From contig JAGTWJ010000017.1 of assembly GCA_020064725.1 (NCBI GenBank), forward strand, positions 5,005,449-5,069,448: 64,000 nucleotides of DNA. Direction: 5' to 3'. A program made the position numbers and the translations under genes. The notes under the pieces are model-generated. The model did no database searches. It had not been told where the DNA came from and saw only the letters and a program-made list of their open reading frames with translations. The stretch is from Drechslerella dactyloides. Lineage: Eukaryota > Ascomycota > Orbiliomycetes > Orbiliales > Orbiliaceae. Below, piece by piece: positions 27,458 to 39,098 of this stretch (within the stretch, counting starts at the first letter, position 1; every line of letters starts with the position of its first letter).

Positions 27458-27848
27458 AAAATATTATATATATAATTAATATATTTTACCTTAGAATTAA
27501 TAGCTTCTCTCTTAAAAACTATTAGTTAATATTTAAACTATAATGTCTCAATAATTAGTTTATTTATTATTATTATTATATATTTTATTCCAATAATTAT
27601 TATTTGTATTTAATATATACTTATTTTTTATTATTAAGAACCTGTATAGTAGCAACTAAGAGTTAGAAACTTCAGAATGAAGTGTGTTTGACCCAGCCCA
27701 GGGTCGAAGTGTAATACTTTTAGCCTAAATAATAAAAATAAATTAATAAATTTATTATCTAAATATTAAGATATTTTATAAGTTGAAAAAATAAGTTAAA
27801 TATTTATACTGCTACTTTTGAGTAAACTTATAAAATATATTATATATA

Positions 27849-30840
27849 ACGTGTATGATAAGCGACCGGATCAGACAAGCGACCGGATCACCCCACTCAG
27901 TCAAACACCCCACCAAACACCTTTTATTTAATATTATAATAAATATCTATTATAAAATTATAAAAAAAAATACTTTAAAATAAATATATATTCAAAGAGA
28001 TTAATTATCATTTTTTTAATTTTTTAATATTAATATTAAATTAATAATAATTATTTTAATTATTATAAAAAATAATACAAACTTTTAGGTGTTTGACTGT
28101 AAATATCTAAGTAATTTATAAATAAAAACTTCTAAAAATTGAAGATATAATAAATTATTATATAATATAGGATTATAGAGAGTTTTAGTTTATTATATTA
28201 AAAATTAAGCTTAATAAAAGTGGTTAAAGTTGGTACAACACACCAACAACACACCAGCTATTTTTTTAAATAATTATAACGTATTCCACAAGCAAGCGGA
28301 CCACACAAGCAAGTGGACCACCTCTCAATACTGGTACAACTACTCTTTTTCTACATCATATTACCTTTATAATTATTATTATAGCTGCTACTATAATTAA
28401 ATTCTAAGTTATTTTAGTTATTAAAGTTTTGGAAAAAAATTAAAAATTAAATATTTGAATTATTATTAAGTTTTATAATATCTTTTATATTATTTTATTA
28501 TATTAGTATAATAGTTGTATTTTAAAAATAGACAATATTTTTAAATTATAAAATTTTATAAAATTAGAAGAGGATATTATTATTTAGTATATATTTAAAT
28601 TATTTATATAGTTTTTTTATTTTAGATTAAATAATATAGAAGATATAGTTAATTAGCTATTATTAATATATATTAGTAATAGTATATAATATATTAGTAA
28701 AAATTGAATAGTAAATTTTATAAAATGTTGCTTAAAGTTCTAGATGTGTTTATTTAAAAAGTATGACTACTAGTGAGTTAAATATGAAGATCTGGATTTT
28801 ATTTAAAAGTAGTTTTAGTTTTTATAAGTAATAAAAGTGAAATATAGTATTATAGATAGTAATATCTATAATTTTAATAAGATAGACTTTATAATAGGTA
28901 TAATCTCTATAACTATGGTTGTTATAGGAATTGAAATATATAATAAAGTTAAGCTGGTATAGCCTGGGAATTGTGAATGGGTAACAATTATTTAGAAGAT
29001 AAATGTGGAAGGTTGGGTAATACTATTATTTATTATTTTAGTTGGTTAATATTATCTAGTTAGTTAATATATAGAAATTAATTTACTAAATAACTGGGTT
29101 ATTATATTTTTTGATAATAGTTGGATAATAAATAAGGTTGTTATAGAGTGGTTAAAGTATTTTAATTATTTTATAGTGTGATGCTGTATTTTAGACTACT
29201 GGTTATTAATCTTAGATGGTTATAATAGTTACTATTTAGTATTTTTTGAACTTTATTGTTAAGAGTATAAGATTATTATAATCTGTATATTATTATATTC
29301 TTTATATCTTTTTTAGTTGTTAGATATTAGATACTTTAAGCTATTGAAGCAGGTGTATAGTTACTAGATAGAGGATTTGATATATGTGTATATTAATTAT
29401 ATTAGTAAGTTAGAGTTTTTCTCTGGGTTCTATAGGGTATTTACTGCTGTAATAATATTTAAGAATATATATAATAGTTTTATTAGAGCTGGTATTGTAC
29501 TTTATGATTTTGATAGGGTTTTTTTAAAGCTAGATATATAGTTGTTAGTGTCTATTTTAATGAATTTATGTTTTAATATTGTAAATATAGTAACCACTTG
29601 GATAATAAAAACCTTAATAAATCTTTTAGAAATTAATTTATAATTAGAATTTATTAAAAATTAGATTATTTAGTATTAAGATAGTTTTTTAATATTGTTA
29701 CTAGCTATTGTAGACCAATTTATTAAAAGAGTGTAGATAATAATATACCAGTTAGTGCTTATATAAGTAAAGAATATAATATTATATTCTATTAATGAGA
29801 TATTAAGTAAATGTTAATAAATAAAAAAATAGTATATATAATATAAAGGTATGTTTACTATATACTAAATTAATAAAATCCTAGATGATAATACTATAAA
29901 TAGGTAGGGTAAGCAGATAAAATATCTAAACTATTGGAGTAACCCCTAATTAGAAGCTATTTTTGGAAAGATAATTTATTATAGTGGTTGTAATAAGCCT
30001 AGATATAATATTTAAATATATTAGTAGGTATTTTAAGTATGTAACCAAGTAAATTAGTATATATGTAGCCCAGTGTAATAGTAGTGTGGCTGTGAAGCTG
30101 GTGTTTTTGCTGGGGTGGGGTGTTGAGGTGGTCCGCTCGCTTGTGTGGTCCGCTCGCTTGTGGAATACGTTATATAAAAATATTATAAAAAAAATTAAAA
30201 AAATTAATATTAGATTAAATAAGATTAAATTATAATTTTTCTAATTTTTTTTAATTTTCTTTGTCGAAAATTCAATTTTTTATAATTTTTTATAATAGAA
30301 ATTAAAAATATTAATATTAAATTATATAATATATAAAAAAATTTCAAAAAAATAAAATAATAAATTTTTAATATATTAAAATTAAACTAAATTTTTTTAA
30401 AATTTTTTTATAATATTTTTATATATAATTTTTTAAAAAATAGTTGGATGTATTGTACCAACTTTAGCCACCTTTATAAAGCCTAATTTTTAATATAATA
30501 AGCTAGAACTCTCTATAATCCTAGATTATATAATAATTTATTATATCTTCAATTTTTAGAAGTTTTTATTTATAAATTACTTAGATATTTACAGTCAAAC
30601 ACCTAAAAGTTTGTGTTGTTTTTTATAATAATTAAAATAATTATTATTAATTTAATATTAATATTAAAAAATTAAAAAAATGATAATTAATCTCTTTGAA
30701 TATATATTTATTTTAAAGTATTTTTTTTTATAATTTTATAATAGATATTTATTATAATATTAAATAAATGGTTTTTAGTGGGGTGTTTGACTGCGAGGTG
30801 ATCCGGTCGCTTGTCTGATCCGGTCGCTTATCATACACGT
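27849..30840. mobile_element. Foldback MITE 2 (about 1.1 kb) split by pogo transposon D
   Basis: Ends ACGTGTATGATAAGCGAC and its complement, flanked by TA (27847-27848 and 30841-30842), with two AAGCGACCGGATCAG-type units at each end. Without the inserted element and its extra TA it is 1098 bp. The arms are inverted copies of each other: TTAGGTGTTTGACTGTAAAT near 28085 against TTACAGTCAAACACCTAAAA near 30590, and AGTTGGTACAACACACCAAC near 28228 against TGTACCAACTTTAGCC near 30453. Its core words also occur in foldback MITE 1, so the two are one family with different terminal tags. Confidence 0.9.
28279..30170 (+). mobile_element. Pogo/Fot1-like DNA transposon D, full length, RIP-inactivated
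   Basis: 1892 bp, TA on both sides (28277-28278 and 30171-30172). Left end ACGTATTCCACAAGCAAG, right end the cleaner complement of ACGTATTCCACAAGCGAG, with the tag GACCAC. It belongs to the same subfamily as E. The plus strand retains the decayed transposase: words matching the conserved catalytic block appear near 28870-28890 (NFNKIDF-like, the first Asp changed to Asn), near 29210 (LDGYNSYY-like) and near 29400-29540 (KLEFFSGFYRVF, then RAGIVLYDFDRV). The start codon is no longer recognisable. Confidence 0.88.
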
Positions 30841-31434
30841 TATAATTTAAATAATTTAAGTAAAGAGTTTATTTTTGTAGTTTAATATTAATATTTTATA
30901 TTATATTTTAAATAATATAGATTGAATAATATAAATTAATTAAAAAAATAAGTAAAAAATTATTAATAATAATAGGAGATAATAATAGTAGAATTATAGA
31001 AGATAAAAGTAAAATAAATAATACTAGGATAATAAATAATATATATATAAATAGAATTATAATATAATTTAGAAAAATACCTAAGAAAGTAGTAATAGGA
31101 AAATTAACTAAAAGATTTTATAAATTAATTGATATTAGGCTGAGAATTATATAATTAAGATTAGTCTATAAATCTATAATTAACTAGAAGATTATAAAGT
31201 AGAATTTATAATTGATTAAATAATTTATAAATCAATAAATTAATAAGATAATTAATAAAATATTCTATAAATTAATTTACTTCTAAATTTATAGATAATT
31301 TTATAATTATTATAAATATAATCTAAATAGATACTAGAAGAAGAATTTAAATTTATATAACAAATATAGAGGAGACTCAAGCTAAAATAGCAACTATAAA
31401 ATAAAATAATAATATAAATTATAAAATTTATATA

Positions 31435-33325
31435 ACGTCAATGATAAGCAGCCGGCATAGACAAGCAAGCAACACAGCTTCCCACCCCACCCCAATAAAA
31501 AGTCCAGTTATATCACCACTACTAAATAGTTTCCTATCCTAGAAATAAGAAACTATTTACTTAGATTCTAAAGATATCTGTTGGCAGATTTAAATATTAT
31601 ACCCAGTCTTACTATAGTTGTTATAATAGTATATATATATAATATTATCCTCTGGTTAAGGGGTATACTAGTACTTTAGAGAGGTTAATTGCCTAATTAT
31701 TTTATTTATAATATCACTGTCTAGGATTCTGTTAGCCTAGTATATAGTCAGTATACCCCTATATTATATATATTATTTTTTTAATTATCAGTACTTATTT
31801 AGTAGTTTATTTATAAAGTAAAGTATTGTATTCTTTATATATATAAGTATTATTTAGTATATTATTATTTATATTCCTTTAAATAGTTGGTTTATAATTG
31901 CTAATAACAATATAGGAGAACTATTTTAATACTAGATAATCTAATTTTTAATTAGATCTATTTGTAGGCTAACTTTTAATAAATTTAATAATATTTTTAT
32001 AGTCCAGACAGCTACTATATTTACAATACCTAGATATGAATTTACTAAAGTAGCTGTTAGTAATTATATATTTAGCTTTAATAGAACTCTATTAAAATTA
32101 TAAAATATAATACTAGCTTTAGTAAAATTACTATATATATTTTTAAATATTATTGTAACAGTAAATGTTTTATAAAACCCAAAAAAGAATTCTAGTTTAG
32201 AGATATAATTAATATATATATATATTAAAGTTTCTACTTTATAGCTATATATCTACTTTAATGGTCCAAAGTAGCCAACATCTAATAATTAAAAAATATA
32301 TAAAAAATATAGTAGTATATAAATAGTAATAATCTTTTATTTCTGGTAATATAGTTTGAAGGCTACTAAGTAGTAGTTTTTATAACTATCTAAAATTAAT
32401 AGTTGGTAATTTAAAAAGTAGTATTATACTATAAATTTATTAAAGTACTTTAGTTATTTAAGAATTAGCTTATTTATTATTTAGTTATTATTAAAGAATA
32501 TGATTACCTAGTTTTTTAATAAATTAATTTTTATATACCAATTTACTAGATGATATTTTCTAGTAAAGATAATAAATGGTAGTACTATATATTCTTTTAT
32601 ATTTATCTTTTAGATAATTGTTACTTATTTATAGTTCCCAGATTACACAAGCTTTGCTTTATTATATATTTTAATACTTATTACTATAATAATTATAGAT
32701 ATTATATCTATTACAAAGCTAGTCTTGTTGAAGTTATAGATATTATTATTTATAATACCATATTTAGTTTTTACTATCTTTATTAACTAAAACTATTTGT
32801 TTATAAGTATTAGATCTTTATATTTTATTTACTAATAATTATATTTCTTAGAAAAATATATTTATAACTTTAGATAATATCTAATAAAATTGTCGGCCCA
32901 TCTTTTACCAATATATTGAATACTATCACTACCATACATTAACAGCAGCTAGTTAGCCATATTCTTTATATTAAATAATCTAAAATAAAAAAACTATATA
33001 GATAATTTAAATATATATTAAATAATAATATTTTTTTTTAATTATATAAGATTCTATAACTTTAGAACACTTTCACTATATAAAAGGCAGCTATTGTAAC
33101 AATATACTAAGGTTCTATATAGAATATTATATAGCTTAGCAGCTACTTAAATACTTAAAGTTTCATTTTTTTTTAATATTTTAATAATTAAAGTAATACA
33201 GGATTCAGTTATAATAGCAGCTATTATTATGGTTATAATAGTATATAATATTAAAGGTAGCTTATTAGGGGTGCCTTGAGAGGTGTGCTGGTCATTTGTC
33301 TGTGCCGGCCGCTTATCATTGATGT
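31435..33325 (-). mobile_element. Pogo/Fot1-like DNA transposon B, full length, RIP-inactivated
   Basis: 1891 bp with TA on both sides (31433-31434 and 33326-33327). Ends and length match transposon A; both also share the same altered inner unit at the right end (GGTCA[CT]TTGTCTGTGCCGG). The transposase remnant is on the minus strand with many stops. It is inserted in the second copia copy. Confidence 0.88.
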
Positions 33326-34631
33326 TATATCTAATTTATAATAATTTTTTTATTTCTAGTATTATAAATTACATTAACTTATATAATAGTTGATTTAGCT
33401 AGAAAGAAAATAGAGAAGACTATATTACTAGAAATAATAAATATTATTATAAAAAATAAAAAACAAAAAATAAAAAATAAAAAAAAAAAAATATAACTAT
33501 ATAAAATAGATTATAAAAGTAGAAATATTATAAATATTAAAATAGATTATAGGATAGATAATATAAAAAAAACAAAAAGGTATATATATATAATATAAAA
33601 AAAAAAGAAAAAAAAGAAATATATTTATTTATTTATAAATTAAGTTACTATCTTTTTTTTTTATTTTGTTATTTATAAAATAAACTATTTTGTGATTTAA
33701 TATGTTTTATAAGTTTTTTATTTATTCTACAAACTTGTTTTATAGTTTAAACATTCAGTACAGCTTAAGATAAATACTCTAGTATAATAAAGCCAAAAAA
33801 CAAAAAAAATATATAAATTTTAAATAAATTGTTATATTATATTATATATTAACTACTAAATAAAGTGAATACACATCTAAAAAAAACCTACAAGCTATAA
33901 ACTACTTCAATATTAATTATATACTTAAAAATATATTCCTAAATAATTTAATCTTATACAGTAACTACTAAAGTAAAGTATAAATAACTTACAAAACAAC
34001 CAACACAACAACTACTAAAATAACACACAAATAACTTATAAAATAGTAAAGTATAGTAATTATCTAAACAACTAACAAAATAACAAATATAATAATTAAT
34101 AAAATAACAAATATAGTAGCTACTATAATAATATATAAAATAATTTATAAAACAGCTAACATAACAACTATTAAAATAAAATATAAATAACTCATAAAAT
34201 AATTAGTATAACAACTACTAAAACAATATATAAATAATTTATAAAATAGTAAAACATAATAACTACCCAAATAGTATATATAATAGCTAATATAATAACA
34301 AATAAAATAACTAAAACAACAATAAATAAAATAAATAACAAAATAATAAATACCTAATTTTTAAATAGATAATAAAATAACTAATTTAATAATTTCTATT
34401 ATAAACTAATATAATAACTCTCTAGTAGCTAATAAAATAATTAACTAAAACAACTTCTAATTTAACTATTAAAATTACTAATTAAACAACTTATAAACTA
34501 CTTAATTAACAATAAAAAAAGTAGTTTATAAAACAATCTACAATAAAAACTACAACAAAATCACTATAACAGTATAACCAGTAATTTATATTAAATAACT
34601 ACTCTATAATTTATTCTAAATTAAGCTAGAG

Positions 34632-34861
34632 TATTAGATTAAATAATAATTTAAATTATAATTAATATATAATTTAATATATAATAATATATAAATTATA
34701 GAATATTTAGCTACTAGTTAATAGTAGAGTACTCTAAATAACTATATAGTTATATAGTCTGCAGACTAATATCTAATAACTTTTTAACACTTTATCATAC
34801 AATCTATAGACATTATTGTAATATATACTGATATATGCATAAGATCTCGACCTACATAACA
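34632..34861 (+). repeat. LTR of the second copia copy
   Basis: 230 bp, ending GATCTCGACCTACATAACA, the same boundary as the copia LTR at 19793. It starts TATTAGATTAAATAAT, a RIP form of TGTTAGATTAAATAGC. No clear target duplication is visible, because the left half of the element is lost. Confidence 0.8.
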
Positions 34862-35671
34862 TAACAATTATATTATACCTAAAATTAAAATCCTAGATAT
34901 CAATAGGCCCAAAATCTAGCTAGTATTATTAATTAGCCTCTAATAATCATAACAAGCTAATTATATATAATAATACATCTTTAAGTTATATAATTACATT
35001 TTTTAATAAAGATTATTATTTCTTTTACTAATTAATATCTTTATTTTATAGTAAGATTCTATTAAACTAAAGAAAAGTATAGTAATAATATATTAATCTT
35101 TTAACTTTTTATAATATCTTGTAATTAAAATCTCTACTTATATACTACCACACTTACATATATTTATGATTCTTTTATATTTTATTTAGACACAATAAAA
35201 TCCAATAATTATAAGTTTTGAAATAATGATATTAAACATGCATTTATGTTAAAACCATAAATATCGCCTTTTTTTCTTAGAATAGGAGATGTATGTATCG
35301 ATTTTTGAATAAGGAATATTGGCGTTCTGTAGTGTATATTGGTTTTGGTTGATATGTCTGTGTTCAACTGAGCTAAGAGATTTATAGTTACTTGGGATGG
35401 CTTCTATCCAAGTAGTCTAGTAGTTTAACTGTTAAAAGTTATATTAGTACTGTTTGTATTAATTAGAAAGTTGGGAATATTTAAATTTCTAGTTATATTA
35501 TGTTAATAGTAGTTTTGATATAGATGAATACTCTATTGATGTATGCTACTAATATTATATCATTTCTTCATTATGAATTATTGTAATGTATTTAAAATAT
35601 CCATAGTAGTTGGAAGAAGAGGGTTATATCTTGAATTCTTACTGGTAAACTTATTCAAACAATATAGATAT
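34862..35671. other. AT-rich spacer without recognisable gene
   Basis: About 800 bp of intermediate base composition between the copia LTR and the solo LTR. The only open frame (35543-35728) runs into the solo LTR and has no recognisable content. No repeat boundary or RNA gene was seen. Confidence 0.5.
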
Positions 35672-36321
35672 TGTTATGGGATAACAGCCCAGACCCTGTA
35701 TGAACCTTGGTTCTACACAAACAATTGATCTGTATAGTACACCCCTCTATAAAGTGTTATAATACTACATAAATTAAAAATCTATGTGGAAGAAATAATT
35801 ATATAGATTGAAACTCTGTGGTATATGGAACCATATAGAAAGGATGTCTATGTAGATTATGGGGTCTACACAATATATAAATCTATACTGGAGTACTGTT
35901 ATAGAGAAATATTACTTTTATTATATTTCTCCCTGAGTAGGAGCTATTGTGATGATTTATGGTTATGTGGGTGCTTAGTGTTCAGGGTGCTCAGCACTCA
36001 GCTGAGCACTAAATAAGGTAAGTACTAAGTATAATATATTAATATATTTTTAATATTTTATATATTAGACATTATATATTTAACCAGCCTATTTTACTAG
36101 TTGATTAATGGCTTTCTCTTGAAAATTATTAATCAACACCCAGACTATAGTATCTCAATAACCAGTCTATTTACTATTGTTATTATATATTCTATTTTAA
36201 TAGTTACTATTGTACTCGATATATATTTATCTCCCTCTTAAAAAACCCGTACAGTAGTAACTAAGAGTCAGGGACTTCAGAGTGAAGTGCGTTCGACCCG
36301 GTCCTGGGCCGAAGTGTAACA
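35672..36321 (+). repeat. Solo LTR-1 with perfect target-site duplication
   Basis: 650 bp from TGTTATGGGATAACAGCC to GGCCGAAGTGTAACA, flanked by the 5-bp direct repeat GATAT (35667-35671 and 36322-36326). It is only lightly mutated and defines the family to which the LTRs of both gypsy elements belong. It was probably left by recombination between the two LTRs of a full element. Confidence 0.92.
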
Positions 36322-36326
36322 GATAT

Positions 36327-38389
36327 CCAATTATCAAAAATCGCATGTTATCACATGCTCCTACGCAACCTTAACCAATATTGAAAGAATGCATATTTAA
36401 CTGAGTCGAGGATAGTCAAGATAGAGAAGCCGAAATAATCTTACTATCTTAAACCTATTAAGTAGTGACCTAAGCTAGCTATAAAACCCCATAGAAAACG
36501 TGAACTTCAAGCTTGGTTTTGTAATCAGAGATATATCAGTTATTTCTCAGTCTATTCAATTGATTTCCTCAGTATTCTGGGTCTAGGTTTATTTAATATT
36601 CACAGAAAACTCAATAAACTGGTATTCAGACTTGATTCTTAGCAAAGGAAACATAGTGGAATTGTAGCTTTGAGAGTCTCAGTTGGTAATGCGATAGAGG
36701 TAGCCTCTAAAACAGTCCTAAACAATATCTCAAGCTTTTATATCCATGGCGAGCCAAGTTCAAGTCCACCCTTCCAGTTCCAGCTTTCTTTAAATCATCA
36801 CTCCGTCAGTCGGTCGCCATTTTGTTGGCTAAGATTATTTCTTATCATGTCTAAGATCCAAATGAACCCTGTAAACCCCACCAACGCCCCAGTTGCAGCA
36901 ACTCTTCCGGGTGCCATCCCAATGCTCTATAACCATGCAAAAAAGCTGCCAGCAACAACATCTCTAACAGAAACCTACCATGCTACTGCCCAGACACCAA
37001 ACCAATAATATCAACCAGCTATTCAAAGAGAAATTGGGATAGCAAATGCCCTCCAGCTGCCATCAAAATGAATTTATAGAGCCCAAGACACTCCCTACAA
37101 TTTTGGAATATCATTAATGATTCTACTATAAAATGGCGGACCCTTCCTTCATTAGGCTGTTCACAAAAACACATTTATAGAAACACCAAGAAAAATTTCA
37201 TCCACTTTAACATAGAATCCACTCAACCTCACCTCTGCGGGCACATGGTTTCTCAATACGTCACTCACGTCGAATATAAGCTGCTTTATTTCGCCCGAAG
37301 CGCCTATGGGAACTTGCCCATTTAACATACCGGCTACCTTAGCCAGAATATGGCTATCCTATTAAGATGATAGCAGACTGATCGACCTAAATATACAGAA
37401 GGGGATACCAGATTTATAGAAGGTACAACACGACATCAACATGCCGTTTGCAGTATCAATTCTGCTTGTGATGTCAGTTCTCATCATTGCTATTCTTCCT
37501 CGTTACATTTTCGTCTCATCCAAGCTGCTTCCCATTGAAAGATTAAGAATCATATTATATCCAACTTGCAATTGTCAGGGTTTACGCCTCTTCCGGCTGG
37601 TCTTACAAACTGTCAAAAGGGAGGCATCTGGCCAGCCACAATAGCCTGGGCGCTACATGTGGTGGCTGGTAGCGAGCTTACTAAGCTCGCTACCCCTTAA
37701 TCTACTCTCTCAGAGCCCTCTATCAATCATCAATCAATGGATCAAGGGCATCATCCTCTAGAAAAGACCTACACACCTCTGTGGGAGTGATACCTCACTC
37801 TTAGGCATATTGGCAATCACACACAATGACTAGCAAATAATAAAATATCGTAAAATAATACCTGAAATCTATTTCTAAGCCTATAGATAGACAAATTAGG
37901 AAAGTGTATTCATGCCACACCTATAATACTAGGTTAACCTATAACCCGTGTAAAATCCGAAAACATAAACATGAGCACAGATAATAGCACCAGCTCAGCT
38001 CTCAGCCATCCCCTTGATAATTAGTCCGGAGATGGTATAACGTTCGTGAAGGCTAGAACTTTAATTACGCGTGGTGCTCGCTTTGAACGAATATTCTCTG
38101 GGTGTAATTTACAGTTTGCAGACAGCCTTAAGAATTTCCAGCCTTTAGTAAAGCTTCTCCTCACCCGAAGACATAAATTATCTCGTAAAATCCTCACTCG
38201 CCTCGACTTTCGCTAAAAACAGTACTGATGGCGATAACGAGTTCTCTAAAAAAAACTCACCGTTCGGCTCCTCGACCTTCCTACAAGCTTCCGGCAACAG
38301 CATTAACGAGCCATAATAACCGCCAGATGACCTATCCGCTTTCTTTACCCTGGTGACTAGAGCTCGCAGATCATTCTGGTTTATAGTAC
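36327..38389. other. Non-repetitive-looking spacer; no gene supported
   Basis: Base composition is nearly normal. The longer open frames (36670-37008 on plus, 37441-37644 on plus, 38178-38405 on minus) have no motif I recognise, no convincing introns and no partner copy, and the last one overlaps an LTR end. A perfect palindrome lies at 37668-37694. Confidence 0.5.
37668..37694. repeat. Perfect 27-nt palindrome (13-nt arms)
   Basis: The arm GGTAGCGAGCTTA is followed by a single C and the exact reverse complement of the arm. It could fold as a hairpin or cruciform. The AGCGAGC core resembles the AAGCGAGC unit of the local pogo termini, but the ACGT end and the rest of the unit are absent. Confidence 0.85.
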
Positions 38390-38479
38390 CCATTACTGTA
38401 CACACCAGGTGGGGTGGGCGCCGGTACAGGAATCTGGTCTGGACAGGAAATTCGGGTGCTGCGCTGTTATCCTATAACA
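38390..38479 (-). repeat. LTR-1 start fragment, little mutated
   Basis: Read on the minus strand it begins TGTTATAGGATAACAGCG and continues with words collinear with the LTR at 44884 (a CAACACCC-like word, then a CCAGATTCC-like word). The similarity fades at about 38390. Confidence 0.6.
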
Positions 38480-38559
38480 TATATACCCTAATACCACACA
38501 AAATAATAAATTTAGCATTATAAATCATTGTTCAAGAGTTGCAGGGCTCAATTCTGGAT

Positions 38560-38715
38560 ACCACCTTATTCTGAACTAACTTTTTTATATTATGCCTGTT
38601 TTCTTCCAACCATAGCAACACATAGATATCCCCGACTATCATTTTAATAACACCGCCAGCCGACTCCACTTCTGCTTTGAGTTGGTTATGCTGCTTGTAG
38701 CTTCGTTACATCAAC
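38560..38715 (-). pseudogene. Fragment matching the sequence downstream of the NACHT remnant
   Basis: On the minus strand one frame reads LKAEVESAGGVIKMIVGDIY. The plus strand at about 52950-53040 encodes LRAEVELAGGAIKMTVGDIH in the same setting, after the NACHT-like block. The two are clearly copies. The function is not recognised. The LTR-1 fragment lies immediately downstream. Confidence 0.6.
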
Positions 38716-39098
38716 TATAAGGTCCTCATGATCCATTTTAGTAGTGTTGTTGCAGTGGTCTGCAATAACAATAATAAAGGATTGGAGGTGGGAGCCAAAC
38801 AGTTATACTACTGTTCAAAACTTTGTCCTATAATGCTTATATTTATAAGTGTGTTCATAGATGCGACGATAACTACATATACAGATAAGGCTATATACCC
38901 ACGATTATAGTGACGATTATGGGCCATAGGCGATGTAGGAAATACAGCCGCAGACCCTATTCTAGCCCTAATGTAAATGAGATTTCGTGATACTAGTTTC
39001 TAATGAAAAGAAAAAGATGCTAAGTGCAACTCTCATACTTAAGTTCAACCTGCGGTAATTAATAATATTGGCTATAATATCGTATACTCGCTCCAGTA
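38716..39098. other. Spacer, nothing recognised
   Basis: Includes the open frame 38728-38910 (60 codons), which has no recognisable content. It contains the region downstream of the membrane-protein gene. Confidence 0.4.

Larger units (their letters stand above)
8803..27716 (+). mobile_element. Right Ty3/gypsy retrotransposon, RIP-degraded, carrying nested insertions
   Basis: A single plus-strand gypsy that has been opened repeatedly. Its own pieces are 8803-9011, 12799-14604, 14854-15522, 17414-18060, 19196-19792 and 27463-27716. RNase H can be read at about 13000-13150 (a KEL-IAI... core followed by DYKNF-YF, the RIP form of the family's TDHKNLEYF motif), and the integrase core and downstream region at about 13740-14330. 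The 3' LTR starts near 19351 and, after the copia insertion, resumes at 27463 and ends GAAGTGTAATA at 27716. The 5' part is missing at transposon A. Stops are very frequent, mostly explainable by C-to-T or G-to-A changes. Confidence 0.75.
19351..27716 (+). repeat. LTR-1, 3' LTR of the right gypsy, split by the copia element
   Basis: The left part (19351-19792) follows the LTR-1 order: a RIP-altered TGTTATGGGATAACAG start, then the TATAGACTAAATCTCTATAT block matching 44920-44950. The right part (27463-27716) holds the other end with CAGGGTCGAAGTGTAATA. The two parts rejoin when the copia element and one AAAAT duplicate are removed. The left boundary is approximate. Confidence 0.7.
30843..34861 (+). 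mobile_element. Second copia copy, truncated, inverted relative to 19793-27457
   Basis: 30843-31434 and 33326-34861 are the reverse complement of about 20028-21700 of the first copia, followed by its LTR at the right end. The left end is cut at the boundary of foldback MITE 2. Only the part next to the 3' LTR remains, so no pol domains are seen. It is split by pogo transposon B. Confidence 0.75.

Noticed and set aside
35825..36016. 63-codon frame near the solo LTR
   Set aside because: Wholly within the LTR-1 sequence; no motif.
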